A stretch of DNA of 8,082 nucleotides from Betaproteobacteria bacterium (GTDB lineage: Bacteria; Pseudomonadota; Gammaproteobacteria; Burkholderiales; Burkholderiaceae_C): positions 1-8,082 of the forward strand of contig RFPX01000054.1 in the NCBI GenBank assembly GCA_009925955.1, in the 5' to 3' direction. The notes below the pieces were generated by a model that did not search any database, was not told the DNA's origin, and saw nothing but the letters and a program-made list of their open reading frames with translations. Below, piece after piece: positions 1 through 6,920 of this stretch (the first letter of the stretch is position 1; each line of letters opens with the position of its first letter). A program made the position numbers and the translations under genes.

Positions 1-678
1 AGCGAAGGCACCTACGACCTGGTGTTGCAAGCCGTGGGCCGTACGCCCAACGGCAAGAAGATCGCCGCCGACAAGGCCGGTGTGGCGGTGAGCGACCGCG
101 GCTTCATCGATGTGGACATCCAGATGCGCACGAATATCGCGCACATCTTCGCCATTGGTGACATCGTGGGTCAGCCCATGCTGGCCCACAAGGCCGTGCA
201 CGAGGCGCATGTGGCGGCCGAGGTGATTGCCGGTGAACTCAAGGGCGACCAAGACCTGGCCCGTTCGGCGTTTAACGCCCGCGTGATTCCCAGCGTGGCC
301 TACACCGACCCCGAAGTCGCCTGGGTGGGCCTCACCGAGGATCAGGCCAAGGCCCAGGGCATCAAGGTCAAGAAGGGCCTGTTCCCCTGGACCGCGTCGG
401 GTCGGGCGATTGCCAACGGCCGTGACGAAGGCTTCACCAAACTGCTGTTCGATGACAGCCCCGAAGCCCATGGCCACGGGCGCATTCTGGGCGGCGGCAT
501 CGTGGGCACCCATGCCGGCGACATGATTGGTGAGATCGCCCTGGCCATCGAAATGGGTGCAGACGCCGTGGACATCGGCAAGACCATCCACCCGCATCCC
601 ACGCTGGGTGAAAGCATCGGCATGGCCGCCGAAGTGGCGCACGGTTCGTGCACCGACCTGCCGCCGGCCAAGCGTTGA
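1..678 (+). CDS. lpdA: Dihydrolipoyl dehydrogenase (E3), C-terminal part only
   Basis: This is the last 225 codons of a flavoprotein that reoxidises dihydrolipoamide with NAD+ in pyruvate, 2-oxoglutarate or related dehydrogenase complexes. The frame is open from base 1, so the gene starts outside the window, and the redox-disulfide and N-terminal FAD motifs are not visible. What is seen is GRTPNG at fragment residues 13-18 and the FAD-contacting stretch AIGDIVGQPMLAHKA near 51-65. The dimerisation domain follows, starting around IPSVAYTDPEVAWVG, and ends with the active-site signature HPHPTLGES, where His199 and Glu204 form the usual catalytic pair. The tail GSCTDLPPAKR resembles the E. coli Lpd end. 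Lpd is normally about 470 residues, or near 590 with a fused lipoyl domain, so roughly half or less is present. The next gene is convergent and 6 bases away. Whether this copy serves an ace or a suc/odh operon cannot be told from here. Confidence 0.96.
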   Translation, partial: SEGTYDLVLQAVGRTPNGKKIAADKAGVAVSDRGFIDVDIQMRTNIAHIFAIGDIVGQPMLAHKAVHEAHVAAEVIAGELKGDQDLARSAFNARVIPSVAYTDPEVAWVGLTEDQAKAQGIKVKKGLFPWTASGRAIANGRDEGFTKLLFDDSPEAHGHGRILGGGIVGTHAGDMIGEIALAIEMGADAVDIGKTIHPHPTLGESIGMAAEVAHGSCTDLPPAKR

Positions 679-684
679 TCGGGT

Positions 685-1236
685 TCAGCCGATGTCGCTG
701 CAGTGCAATTCGAACTGCCCGCTGCGCCGGCATTCGAAGAAGTGCCGCAGCGTCACCTTGACCGTGCGGAAGGCCAGTTCCTCCCAGGGCACTTCGTGTT
801 CGGCAAACAGCCGGGCCTCGATGGTTTCGGGGCCCGGGTGGAACACGTCGCTCTTGAGCGTGGCCAGGTAGAACAGATGAACCTGCCCCACCTGCACCAC
901 ATTGAGCAGCGAGAACAGCGGGCCCAGTTCGATGTGGGCGCCGGCCTCTTCATCGGTTTCTCGCCGCGCGCCGTCGGCGGTCGATTCGCCCAGTTCCAAG
1001 AATCCTGCCGGCAGGGTCCAAAAACCATGCCGCGGCTCAATGTTGCGGCGGCACAGCAGCACCTTGTCCTGCCAAACCGGCACCGTGCCCACCACGTTCA
1101 GCGGGTTTTCGTACTGGATGTGGCCGCAGCCGCCGCACATGGCCCGTTCCCGGTTGTCGTCGGGCGGCACGCGGTAGCTCACCGCCGTACCGCAGGCTCG
1201 GCAATGTTGGATGCGGGCGCGGTGGCTCAACAACAT
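685..1236 (-). CDS. NUDIX hydrolase with N-terminal zinc ribbon
   Basis: This is a 183-residue cytoplasmic hydrolase expected to cleave a nucleoside diphosphate linked to another moiety; the substrate is not predictable. An N-terminal zinc ribbon is visible as Cys12-x2-Cys15 and Cys34-x2-Cys37 (CRACG and CGGCG). The NUDIX box at residues 78-100 fits the consensus G-x5-E-x7-R-E-U-x-E-E-x-G-U exactly, with Gly78, Glu84, Arg92-Glu93, Glu96-Glu97 and Gly99. The basic-aromatic context before it (RRNIEPRHGFWTLPAG) is typical of the family. This zinc-ribbon plus NUDIX layout is a known subgroup, annotated as Nudix_N_2-type, often near ADP-ribose or NADH pyrophosphatases. The ATG start at 1236 precedes the zinc ribbon by a natural distance, though no good Shine-Dalgarno is seen. 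It is convergent with lpdA and divergent from maiA, so it is probably a single-gene unit. Two other long reading frames in this stretch are shadows. Confidence 0.92.
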   Translation of the reverse strand: MLLSHRARIQHCRACGTAVSYRVPPDDNRERAMCGGCGHIQYENPLNVVGTVPVWQDKVLLCRRNIEPRHGFWTLPAGFLELGESTADGARRETDEEAGAHIELGPLFSLLNVVQVGQVHLFYLATLKSDVFHPGPETIEARLFAEHEVPWEELAFRTVKVTLRHFFECRRSGQFELHCSDIG

Positions 1237-1291
1237 GGCGCCCAGTGTAGTGCGCTGCCGTCCGGCTAAAGCCCATCAAGACCCCACACCC

Positions 1292-1933
1292 ATGGAACTC
1301 TTCAACTACTTCCGGTCCTCCGCCTCTTTCCGCGTGCGCATCGCCCTGGCCCTCAAGGGCTTGGACTACCGCTACACCTCGGTCCACCTGCCGCGGCGTG
1401 AACACCTCAACGAGTCGTACGCGGCGGTGTCCGCTTCGCGCCTGGTGCCCACGCTGCGAGAAGACGATGGGCACCTGCTGACCCAGTCATTGGCCATCAT
1501 CGAGTACCTTGAGGAAACACATCCCGATCCCGCCTTGATGCCGCAGGATGCACGTGGGCGCGCCCGCGTACGGGCGCTGGCCTACGACATCGCCTGTGAA
1601 ATCCACCCACTCAACAACCTGCGTGTGTTGCGCTACCTGACGGCCGACCTCGGCCTGGGCGAGGACGACAAGAACCGCTGGTACCGGCACTGGGTCGAAA
1701 CGGGCCTGGCGGTGGTGGAGCGGCAGCTGGCCGACCATCCGTCCACGGGCCTGTTCTGCCACGGTGACACGCCCACACTGGCCGACATCACCCTGGTCCC
1801 GCAGATCTTCAATGCCCGGCGCTTTGAGTGCCGCCTGGACCATGTGCCCACGGTGATGCGAATCTTCCAGCAGTGCATGGGCCTGCCGGCGTTCAGCCAG
1901 AGCCAACCTTCGGCCTGTCCCGACGCCGAGTAA
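1292..1933 (+). CDS. maiA: Maleylacetoacetate isomerase-type zeta-class glutathione S-transferase
   Basis: This 213-residue soluble enzyme is expected to use glutathione for cis-trans isomerisation of maleylacetoacetate to fumarylacetoacetate (tyrosine/homogentisate route), or of the related maleylpyruvate (gentisate route). The N-terminal thioredoxin-like domain carries the zeta-class signature SSASFRVRIAL (residues 9-19), the cis-proline Val52-Pro53, and the glutathione-binding Gln65-Ser66. The helical C-terminal domain has His105, Asn108 and Arg111 in EIHPLNNLRVL, and NARRF at 174-178. Arginines near 8, 111 and 176-177 match the positions known to bind the dicarboxylate substrate in the maleylpyruvate isomerase NagL. 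The frame stays open upstream to about 1211, but the ATG at 1292 gives the family's normal MELFNYFRSS start and length. The Shine-Dalgarno is weak. pgeF follows 12 bases downstream, so the two are likely co-transcribed. No other aromatic-degradation gene is in the window, so the choice between the two substrates stays open. Confidence 0.9.
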   Translation: MELFNYFRSSASFRVRIALALKGLDYRYTSVHLPRREHLNESYAAVSASRLVPTLREDDGHLLTQSLAIIEYLEETHPDPALMPQDARGRARVRALAYDIACEIHPLNNLRVLRYLTADLGLGEDDKNRWYRHWVETGLAVVERQLADHPSTGLFCHGDTPTLADITLVPQIFNARRFECRLDHVPTVMRIFQQCMGLPAFSQSQPSACPDAE

Positions 1934-1945
1934 CCGGCCAGCCCC

Positions 1946-2761
1946 ATGAGTGCGGTGCCCCTGCTCATCCCCGACTGGCCGCTGCCCACGGGTGTGGGGG
2001 CGGCCATGGCCACCCGCATCGGAGGTGTGAGCGCCGCGCCCTACGACAGCCTGAACCTGCGCCCGCCGGCCCTGGAGTCCCCGGGCGCGCCGGCGGATGA
2101 CCCACAGGCGGTGGGCGAAAACATCCGCCGCTATGGGGCGGCGCTGGGTGCACAACCGGTATTTCTTCGCCAGGTGCATGGCGCACAGGTGCTGAACCTG
2201 GATGAGTACGCCAGCCCCGTGCAATGCCCCACCACCGCCGATGCGGCCGTGACCACCCGGGTGGGGCTGGCCTGCACGGTGTTGGTGGCCGACTGCTTGC
2301 CGGTGCTGCTGACCGATGTGGCCGGCCGTGCGGTGGCAGCCGCTCACGCCGGCTGGAGGGGCCTGGCCGCCGGTGTCCTTGAAAACACGCTGCAGGCGCT
2401 GTGCGAGCGAGCCGGGTGCAGCCCGGCTCAGGTGCAGGCTTGGCTGGGCCCGTGCATCGGCCCCCAGGCCTTTGAGGTGGGGCCCGATGTGCTGCAAGCC
2501 TTCGGACATTCACCCTCTGCAGCGCACACCGCCGTGGATGGCAACGCAGCAGCCGCCTTTCGCTACGCGCCCCGCCCAGACGGCACACCCCGCTGGCGGG
2601 CGGACTTGGCTGCCTTGGCCGGGTTGCGCCTGCGCGCGGCCGGCCTGCACCGCATCTGCAGCAGCGGCCTGTGCACCGTCAGCGAACCCTCACGGTTCTT
2701 TTCGTTCCGGCGCGATGGGCTGACCGGCCGGATGGCCGCCAGCATCTGGCGCCATGGCTGA
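1946..2761 (+). CDS. pgeF: Peptidoglycan editing factor PgeF (YfiH/DUF152 family, multicopper polyphenol oxidase-like)
   Basis: This 271-residue protein belongs to the YfiH family. In E. coli the family removes peptidoglycan precursors that carry the wrong amino acid (L-Ser for L-Ala) in the stem peptide. Older annotations call it laccase, and other members act on purine nucleosides. The metal-binding set is visible: His78 in LRQVHGAQV, Cys117 in VLVADCLPVLLTD, and His134 in AAAHAGWRGLAAG. Family blocks TADAAVTT (97-104), LGPCIGPQAFEVG (167-179) and the terminal CTVSEPSRFFSFRRDG motif (243-258) are intact. The length is typical for the family. It lies 12 bases after maiA and upstream of the pha operon. 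In many Burkholderiales pgeF sits between rluD and phaC; here maiA occupies the upstream slot. Its last 72 bases overlap the convergent small membrane-protein gene. Confidence 0.95.
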   Translation: MSAVPLLIPDWPLPTGVGAAMATRIGGVSAAPYDSLNLRPPALESPGAPADDPQAVGENIRRYGAALGAQPVFLRQVHGAQVLNLDEYASPVQCPTTADAAVTTRVGLACTVLVADCLPVLLTDVAGRAVAAAHAGWRGLAAGVLENTLQALCERAGCSPAQVQAWLGPCIGPQAFEVGPDVLQAFGHSPSAAHTAVDGNAAAAFRYAPRPDGTPRWRADLAALAGLRLRAAGLHRICSSGLCTVSEPSRFFSFRRDGLTGRMAASIWRHG

Positions 2762-2950
2762 CGCCGATGCTGCGATGCGGGTCCGTCGCCGCATGGGGGT
2801 GCCCAGGATGTACATCACGATGCCCAGCGGCAGCGCCCCGTACAGGGCAAAGGTGAACAGGGCACCCAGCACCGTTCCTTGGGGCGACAGCGCCTCCACG
2901 ATGCTCATCATCAGCACCACATACATCCAGGCTATGGCCACCAGGTACAT
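2690..2950 (-). CDS. Small two-helix membrane protein of unknown function
   Basis: This 86-residue product has two clear hydrophobic segments, about residues 1-20 (MYLVAIAWMYVVLMMSIVEA) and 28-49 (LGALFTFALYGALPLGIVMY and onward). A short SPQGT turn separates them, and a charged tail begins GTPMRRR. That pattern predicts a hairpin inner-membrane protein with a cytoplasmic tail after the second helix. A GGAG Shine-Dalgarno lies 8 bases before the ATG on the minus strand. The first about 55 codons fall outside pgeF and look like real membrane-protein sequence; the last about 24 codons lie antisense to the end of pgeF and are low in complexity. I believe similar small proteins sit next to pgeF/phaC in other Burkholderiales, from memory and not checked. 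No function can be assigned. It is divergent from phaC across 145 bases. Confidence 0.72.
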   Translation of the reverse strand: MYLVAIAWMYVVLMMSIVEALSPQGTVLGALFTFALYGALPLGIVMYILGTPMRRRTRIAASASAMAPDAGGHPAGQPIAPERKEP

Positions 2951-3048
2951 GCAAGAGGCTCCGGTTCAGGGCAGGCGCCCACCCGAACGCTGCCAGTGGC
3001 ATTGTGCAGACCGCCGGCCGTATGTTGTCATGACCAGGAAAGATTGCC

Positions 3049-3074
3049 GCCCTAGAGTGAGGGCATTGAGGCCC
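3049..3074 (+). promoter_or_regulatory. Overlapping inverted repeats in the phaC leader
   Basis: The 145-base gap between the small membrane-protein gene and phaC holds this block just before the ribosome binding site. GCCCT (3049-3053) pairs perfectly with AGGGC (3060-3064) around a 6-base loop. The GGGC at 3061-3064 can instead pair with GCCC at 3071-3074, again with a 6-base loop. The two short stems exclude each other. They could be an operator or a leader RNA structure, or chance in GC-rich DNA. An 8-base palindrome GTCATGAC sits upstream at 3027-3034. I see no convincing -35/-10 pair in the gap: TTGTCA at 3025 has no -10 at proper spacing. Confidence 0.3.
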
Positions 3075-3084
3075 GGATAGCAGC

Positions 3085-3091
3085 AGGAGAC
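3085..3091 (+). promoter_or_regulatory. Ribosome binding site of phaC
   Basis: AGGAGAC lies 4 bases before the ATG at 3096. It fixes the phaC start over alternative in-frame codons. The same heptamer at the same spacing precedes phaA and phaB. Confidence 0.85.
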
Positions 3092-3095
3092 CACG

Positions 3096-4787
3096 ATGGC
3101 CAAACGCAAGCCCCAACCCCAACCCCCGCTTGGTTCCCTGGGTGAAAACGCCCAGGCCTTGGGCCAAGCCGTGGGCGACGCCTTCAAGGCCATGGCCGGG
3201 ATGAGCCTGCCCCCACAAGACCTGTCTCGCTTGCAGCAGAGCTACCTGCAGGAGATGACGCAACTGTGGAACCAGGCCCTGGGCGCCGCTGAGCAGCCTG
3301 CGCCCATCAAAGACCGGCGCTTCGCGGCGCAGGCCTGGACGCAGAACCCGATGGCGGCCTTCACCGCCCGGGCCTACCTGCTCAACGCCCGCACCCTGAT
3401 GGAAATGGCTGAGGCGGTACAGGGGGACGCCAAGACCAAGGCGCGGGTGCGCTTCGCCGTGCAGCAGTGGATCGACGCGGCCAGCCCCTCCAACTTCCTG
3501 GCCTTGAACCCCGAGGCCCAGCAAAAGGCGCTGGAGTCGCAGGGGCAGAGCATTGCCAAGGGCGTGGAGCAGTTGTTGGCCGACATCCGCCAGGGGCACA
3601 TGAGCCAGACGGATGAAACCGTGTTTGAGGTGGGGCGCAATGTGGCCACCACCGAAGGCACCGTGGTCTTCGAAAACGAGCTGATGCAGCTCATCGAATA
3701 CAAGCCCTTGACTGCGCAGGTCCATGAGCGGCCCATCCTCTTTGTGCCGCCCTGCATCAACAAGTACTACATCCTGGACCTGCAGCCGGACAACTCCTTG
3801 ATCCGCTACACCCTGGAGCAAGGCCATCGCCTGTTCGTGGTGAGTTGGCGCAACCCCGACGAAAGCCTGGCGGCCAAGAGTTGGGACGACTACATCGCCG
3901 AAGGGCCCATCCAGGCCATCGAGGTGGTGCAGGCGATCACCGGCCACAAACAATTCAACATGTTGGGCTTTTGCGTGGGGGGCACCATCCTCACCACGGC
4001 TTTGGCGGTGCTGGCCGCGCGCGGGCAACAACCGGCCTCCAGCGTCACCTTGCTCACCACCCTGTTGGACTTCAGCGATACCGGCATCCTGGACATCTTT
4101 GTGGATGAGCCTGCCGTTCAGATGCGGGAGATGACCATCGGTGCCGACGCGCCCAGCGGCCCTGGCCTGCTCAAGGGGGGTGAACTGGCGGCCACCTTCA
4201 GCTTCCTGCGACCGAACGACTTGGTCTGGAACTACGTGGTGGGCAACTATCTCAAGGGTGAGACGCCACCGCCGTTTGACCTCCTGTACTGGAACTCCGA
4301 CAGCACCAATTTGCCGGGTCCCATGTACTGCTGGTACCTGCGCCACCTGTACCTGCAGAACGAACTGCGCATCCCCGGTCGCTTGAGTACCTGTGGTGAA
4401 GCGGTGGATGTGGGGGCCATCAAGGCGCCGTTCTACCTGTACGCCTCCCGTGAAGACCACATCGTGCCCTGGGAAGCGGCCTACCGCAGCACCCAGATCA
4501 TCAAGGGCAAGAAGCGATTTGTCATGGGGGCTTCAGGCCACATCGCTGGCGTGATCAATCCCCCGGCCAAGGGCAAACGCCATTACTGGACCCAGGATCG
4601 TCTGCTTGAATCGGCCCATGACTGGCTGGAGACGGCCACCGAGAAGCCCGGTTCCTGGTGGCCCGACTGGGCGGCTTGGTTGGCCGCGCATGCGGGCAAG
4701 AGGGTGGCAGCACCCAAAGCGCCGGGCAACCGTCAACACAGGCCCATCGAGGCCGCACCGGGCCGCTATGTCAAGCAAAAGGCCTAA
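3096..4787 (+). CDS. phaC: Class I poly(3-hydroxyalkanoate) synthase
   Basis: This 563-residue enzyme polymerises (R)-3-hydroxybutyryl-CoA and similar short-chain substrates into PHA on the surface of storage granules, releasing CoA. An N-terminal PhaC_N domain (about 70-240) precedes an alpha/beta-hydrolase catalytic domain. The lipase-like box GFCVGG (291-296) contains the nucleophile Cys293. The other triad members are Asp454 in SREDHIVPW and His482 in GASGHIAGV. The Cys-Asp and Asp-His spacings (161 and 28) equal those of the C. necator synthase (319/480/508), and Trp399 aligns with its conserved Trp425. The whole length difference from that 589-residue enzyme lies N-terminal of the Cys, so the poorly conserved N-terminal region is about 26 residues shorter. 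The N-terminus is Pro/Gln-rich. Synthesis in a single polypeptide without an adjacent phaE or phaR subunit supports class I. It is the first gene of a phaCAB operon. Confidence 0.97.
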   Translation: MAKRKPQPQPPLGSLGENAQALGQAVGDAFKAMAGMSLPPQDLSRLQQSYLQEMTQLWNQALGAAEQPAPIKDRRFAAQAWTQNPMAAFTARAYLLNARTLMEMAEAVQGDAKTKARVRFAVQQWIDAASPSNFLALNPEAQQKALESQGQSIAKGVEQLLADIRQGHMSQTDETVFEVGRNVATTEGTVVFENELMQLIEYKPLTAQVHERPILFVPPCINKYYILDLQPDNSLIRYTLEQGHRLFVVSWRNPDESLAAKSWDDYIAEGPIQAIEVVQAITGHKQFNMLGFCVGGTILTTALAVLAARGQQPASSVTLLTTLLDFSDTGILDIFVDEPAVQMREMTIGADAPSGPGLLKGGELAATFSFLRPNDLVWNYVVGNYLKGETPPPFDLLYWNSDSTNLPGPMYCWYLRHLYLQNELRIPGRLSTCGEAVDVGAIKAPFYLYASREDHIVPWEAAYRSTQIIKGKKRFVMGASGHIAGVINPPAKGKRHYWTQDRLLESAHDWLETATEKPGSWWPDWAAWLAAHAGKRVAAPKAPGNRQHRPIEAAPGRYVKQKA

Positions 4788-4844
4788 GCGCGTGTGCGTA
4801 CACGGCCACTGAGTCCCGTTTTGAACCTTTCGTATTGAACCTGC

Positions 4845-4851
4845 AGGAGAC
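4845..4851 (+). promoter_or_regulatory. Ribosome binding site of phaA
   Basis: AGGAGAC ends 4 bases before the ATG at 4856. It decides the start, because the reading frame stays open upstream to 4658 inside phaC, and initiation there would add 66 residues foreign to thiolases. Confidence 0.85.
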
Positions 4852-4855
4852 TTTC

Positions 4856-6037
4856 ATGAGCGAAGACATCGTCATCGTTGCCGCCACCCGCACCGCCGTG
4901 GGCAAGTTCGGCGGCACGCTGGCCAAGACCGCCGCCACCGAGCTGGGCAGCGTGGTCATAGCCGAGTTGCTGCGCCGCACCGGGCTGGGTGCCGACCAGG
5001 TGGGCGAGGTGATCATGGGCCAGGTGCTGGCGGCCGGTGCCGGACAGAACCCGGCGCGACAGGCCATGATGAAGGCGGGCCTGGCCAAGGAAACCCCCGC
5101 TTTGACCATCAACGCGGTGTGTGGGTCTGGCCTGAAGGCCGTGATGTTGGCGGCGCAGGCCGTGGCCTGGGGTGACAGCGAAATCGTGATCGCCGGGGGG
5201 CAGGAAAACATGAGCGCCAGCCCGCACGTGGTGCTGGGCAGCCGCGACGGCCAGCGCATGGGCGACTGGAAGATGGTGGACTCCATGATCGTGGACGGCC
5301 TGTGGGACGTCTACAACCAGTACCACATGGGCATCACGGCTGAGAACGTGGCCAAGGCCCACGGCATCACCCGTGACATGCAGGATGCCCTGGCGTTGGG
5401 CTCGCAGCAGAAGGCGGCTGCCGCGCAGGATGCGGGCAAGTTCGTGGATGAGATCGTCGGTGTGAGCATTGCCCAGCGCAAGGGTGACCCGATCGTCTTC
5501 AACAGCGACGAGTTCATCAACAAGAAGACCAACGCCGAAGCCCTGGCCGGCCTGCGCCCGGCATTCGACAAGGCCGGCAGCGTCACCGCCGGCAATGCCT
5601 CGGGCATCAATGACGGTGCCGCCGCGGTCATGGTGATGAAGGCATCCAGGGCCGCCGCACTGGGCCTCAAGCCTTTGGCCCGCATTGCGGCCTTCGGCAC
5701 CAGCGGGCTGGATCCGGCCACCATGGGCATGGGCCCGGTGCCGGCTTCGCAAAAAGCGCTGGCGAGGGCCGGCTGGAAGGCCCAGGACGTGGACCTGTTC
5801 GAGCTCAACGAAGCCTTCGCCGCTCAGGCCTGTGCGGTCAACAAGGCCTTGGACATCGACCCGGCTCGGGTGAACGTCAACGGCGGCGCCATTGCCATCG
5901 GCCACCCCATCGGTGCGTCAGGCTGCCGCATCTTGGTCACGTTGCTGCATGAAATGCAGCGCCGCAACGCCAAGAAGGGCCTGGCTGCGCTGTGCATTGG
6001 CGGCGGCATGGGCGTGTCGCTGGCCGTGGAGCGCTGA
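4856..6037 (+). CDS. phaA: Acetyl-CoA C-acetyltransferase (biosynthetic beta-ketothiolase)
   Basis: This 393-residue cytoplasmic enzyme condenses two acetyl-CoA into acetoacetyl-CoA, the first step of PHB synthesis. The acyl-accepting Cys89 lies in NAVCGSGLKAV. The second-domain signature NGGAIAIGHPIGASG holds His350, and the C-terminal LCIGGGMG holds the proton-transferring Cys380. These sit one residue beyond the numbering of C. necator PhaA (88/349/379), and the length equals that family. NEAFAAQA (318-325) is the usual thiolase block. Methionine in GGGMG, where many thiolases have Gln, also occurs in C. necator PhaA as I recall it, so it is not a defect. The gene starts 68 bases after phaC, with a short untranslated spacer and its own strong ribosome binding site. 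Degradative thiolase (atoB-like) is possible from sequence alone, but the context makes the biosynthetic role clear. Confidence 0.96.
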   Translation: MSEDIVIVAATRTAVGKFGGTLAKTAATELGSVVIAELLRRTGLGADQVGEVIMGQVLAAGAGQNPARQAMMKAGLAKETPALTINAVCGSGLKAVMLAAQAVAWGDSEIVIAGGQENMSASPHVVLGSRDGQRMGDWKMVDSMIVDGLWDVYNQYHMGITAENVAKAHGITRDMQDALALGSQQKAAAAQDAGKFVDEIVGVSIAQRKGDPIVFNSDEFINKKTNAEALAGLRPAFDKAGSVTAGNASGINDGAAAVMVMKASRAAALGLKPLARIAAFGTSGLDPATMGMGPVPASQKALARAGWKAQDVDLFELNEAFAAQACAVNKALDIDPARVNVNGGAIAIGHPIGASGCRILVTLLHEMQRRNAKKGLAALCIGGGMGVSLAVER

Positions 6038-6068
6038 GAGCCCCTGAGGAACACAAGAACTGCGGTAC

Positions 6069-6092
6069 GGGCCCCGTTCCTGGGGCTGGCCC
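6069..6092 (+). repeat. Nested inverted repeat between phaA and phaB
   Basis: The 117-base phaA-phaB spacer contains two alternative perfect stems. GCCCC (6071-6075) pairs with GGGGC (6082-6086) around a 6-base loop. GGGCC (6069-6073) pairs with GGCCC (6088-6092) around a 14-base loop. No U-run follows, so this is not an intrinsic terminator. It could be an mRNA-stabilising or processing element, or chance in GC-rich DNA. Confidence 0.35.
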
Positions 6093-6143
6093 TGCGCGAC
6101 AAACGAGATTTGAAACCGAGGCGAGTCCTCATTTTGGAGAGGT

Positions 6144-6150
6144 AGGAGAC
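6144..6150 (+). promoter_or_regulatory. Ribosome binding site of phaB
   Basis: AGGAGAC ends 4 bases before the ATG at 6155, identical in sequence and spacing to the sites of phaC and phaA. A second purine-rich GGAGAG lies a few bases upstream at 6136-6141. Confidence 0.85.
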
Positions 6151-6154
6151 AAGC

Positions 6155-6892
6155 ATGAGTCAAAAAGTTGCATACGTCACCGGCGGCATGGGTGGCATCG
6201 GTACCGCCATCTGCCAACGCCTGCACAAGGACGGCTTCAAGGTCATCGCCGGATGCGGCCCCACACGCGACCACGCCAAGTGGCTGGCCGAGCAAAAGGC
6301 CCTGGGCTACACCTTCTACGCTTCGGTGGGCAATGTCTCGGATTGGGACTCCACCACCGAAGCCTTTCAAAAGGCCAAGGCCGAGCACGGCCCCATCGAT
6401 GTGCTGGTGAACAACGCGGGCATCACCCGCGACCGCATGTTCCTGAAGATGACCCGCGAGGACTGGGACGCGGTCATTGACACCAACTTGAACTCCATGT
6501 TCAACGTCACCAAGCAGGTGGTGCCGGACATGGTGGAGCGGGGCTGGGGCCGCATCATCCAGATTTCTTCGGTCAACGGTGAGAAGGGCCAGGCGGGTCA
6601 GACCAACTACTCGGCTGCCAAGGCCGGAATGCACGGCTTCACCATGGCCCTGGCACAAGAGATGGCCAGCAAGGGTGTGACCGTCAACACCGTGAGCCCT
6701 GGCTACATCGGCACCGACATGGTTCGGGCCATCAAGCCCGAGGTGCTGGAGAAAATCGTGGGCACGATCCCGGTCAAGCGCCTGGGCACGCCAGAGGAAA
6801 TTGGCTCCATCGTGGGCTGGCTGGCGGGCGAAGACTCCGGGTTCACCACGGGTGCCGACTTTTCCTGCAACGGTGGCCTGCACATGGGTTGA
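6155..6892 (+). CDS. phaB: Acetoacetyl-CoA reductase (NADPH-dependent SDR)
   Basis: This 245-residue short-chain dehydrogenase reduces acetoacetyl-CoA to (R)-3-hydroxybutyryl-CoA, the monomer used by PhaC, and is expected to prefer NADPH. The Rossmann glycine motif is TGGMGGIG (9-16), followed by the cofactor-selecting region GCGPTRDH (33-40). NNAG (86-89) stabilises the central sheet. The catalytic residues are Ser138 or Ser139 in QISSVNG, Tyr152 and Lys156 (YSAAK). SPGYIGTDM (181-189) is the usual loop after the active site, and the C-terminus ADFSCNGGLHMG is almost the same as in C. necator PhaB, whose length is 246. The stretches TGGMGGIGTAICQRL and WDAVIDTNL also match that enzyme. The related FabG is distinguished by these PhaB-type blocks and by the operon. 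It is the last gene of the operon, followed by an intrinsic terminator. Confidence 0.97.
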   Translation: MSQKVAYVTGGMGGIGTAICQRLHKDGFKVIAGCGPTRDHAKWLAEQKALGYTFYASVGNVSDWDSTTEAFQKAKAEHGPIDVLVNNAGITRDRMFLKMTREDWDAVIDTNLNSMFNVTKQVVPDMVERGWGRIIQISSVNGEKGQAGQTNYSAAKAGMHGFTMALAQEMASKGVTVNTVSPGYIGTDMVRAIKPEVLEKIVGTIPVKRLGTPEEIGSIVGWLAGEDSGFTTGADFSCNGGLHMG

Positions 6893-6920
6893 GGCCCGAT
6901 TAACTCTGGGCATTGCGGCG

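Noticed and set aside
679..684. A bidirectional terminator between lpdA and the NUDIX gene
   Set aside because: Only 6 bases separate the two stops, and I see no hairpin with a T-run in either direction there.
703..1269. A 188-codon plus-strand frame opposite the NUDIX gene
   Set aside because: The minus strand carries an exact NUDIX box and a Cys4 ribbon; the plus-strand product is a compositionally biased shadow.
1487..2509. A 340-codon minus-strand frame opposite maiA and pgeF
   Set aside because: It crosses two well-supported genes and their junction, and has no domain or ribosome binding site.
2997..3011. A possible sigma-54 promoter before phaC (TGGCAT...)
   Set aside because: The GG is not followed by GC at the required 10-base distance.
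2679..4460. A 593-codon minus-strand frame lying antisense to phaC and reaching into pgeF
   Set aside because: It mirrors phaC, whose catalytic motifs are perfect. The translation is Gly/His/Gln/Arg-rich with no recognisable domain, which is typical of shadows in GC-rich DNA.
4784..5905. A 373-codon minus-strand frame opposite phaA
   Set aside because: Antisense to a fully conserved thiolase; the sequence is low in complexity and rich in His and Gly.
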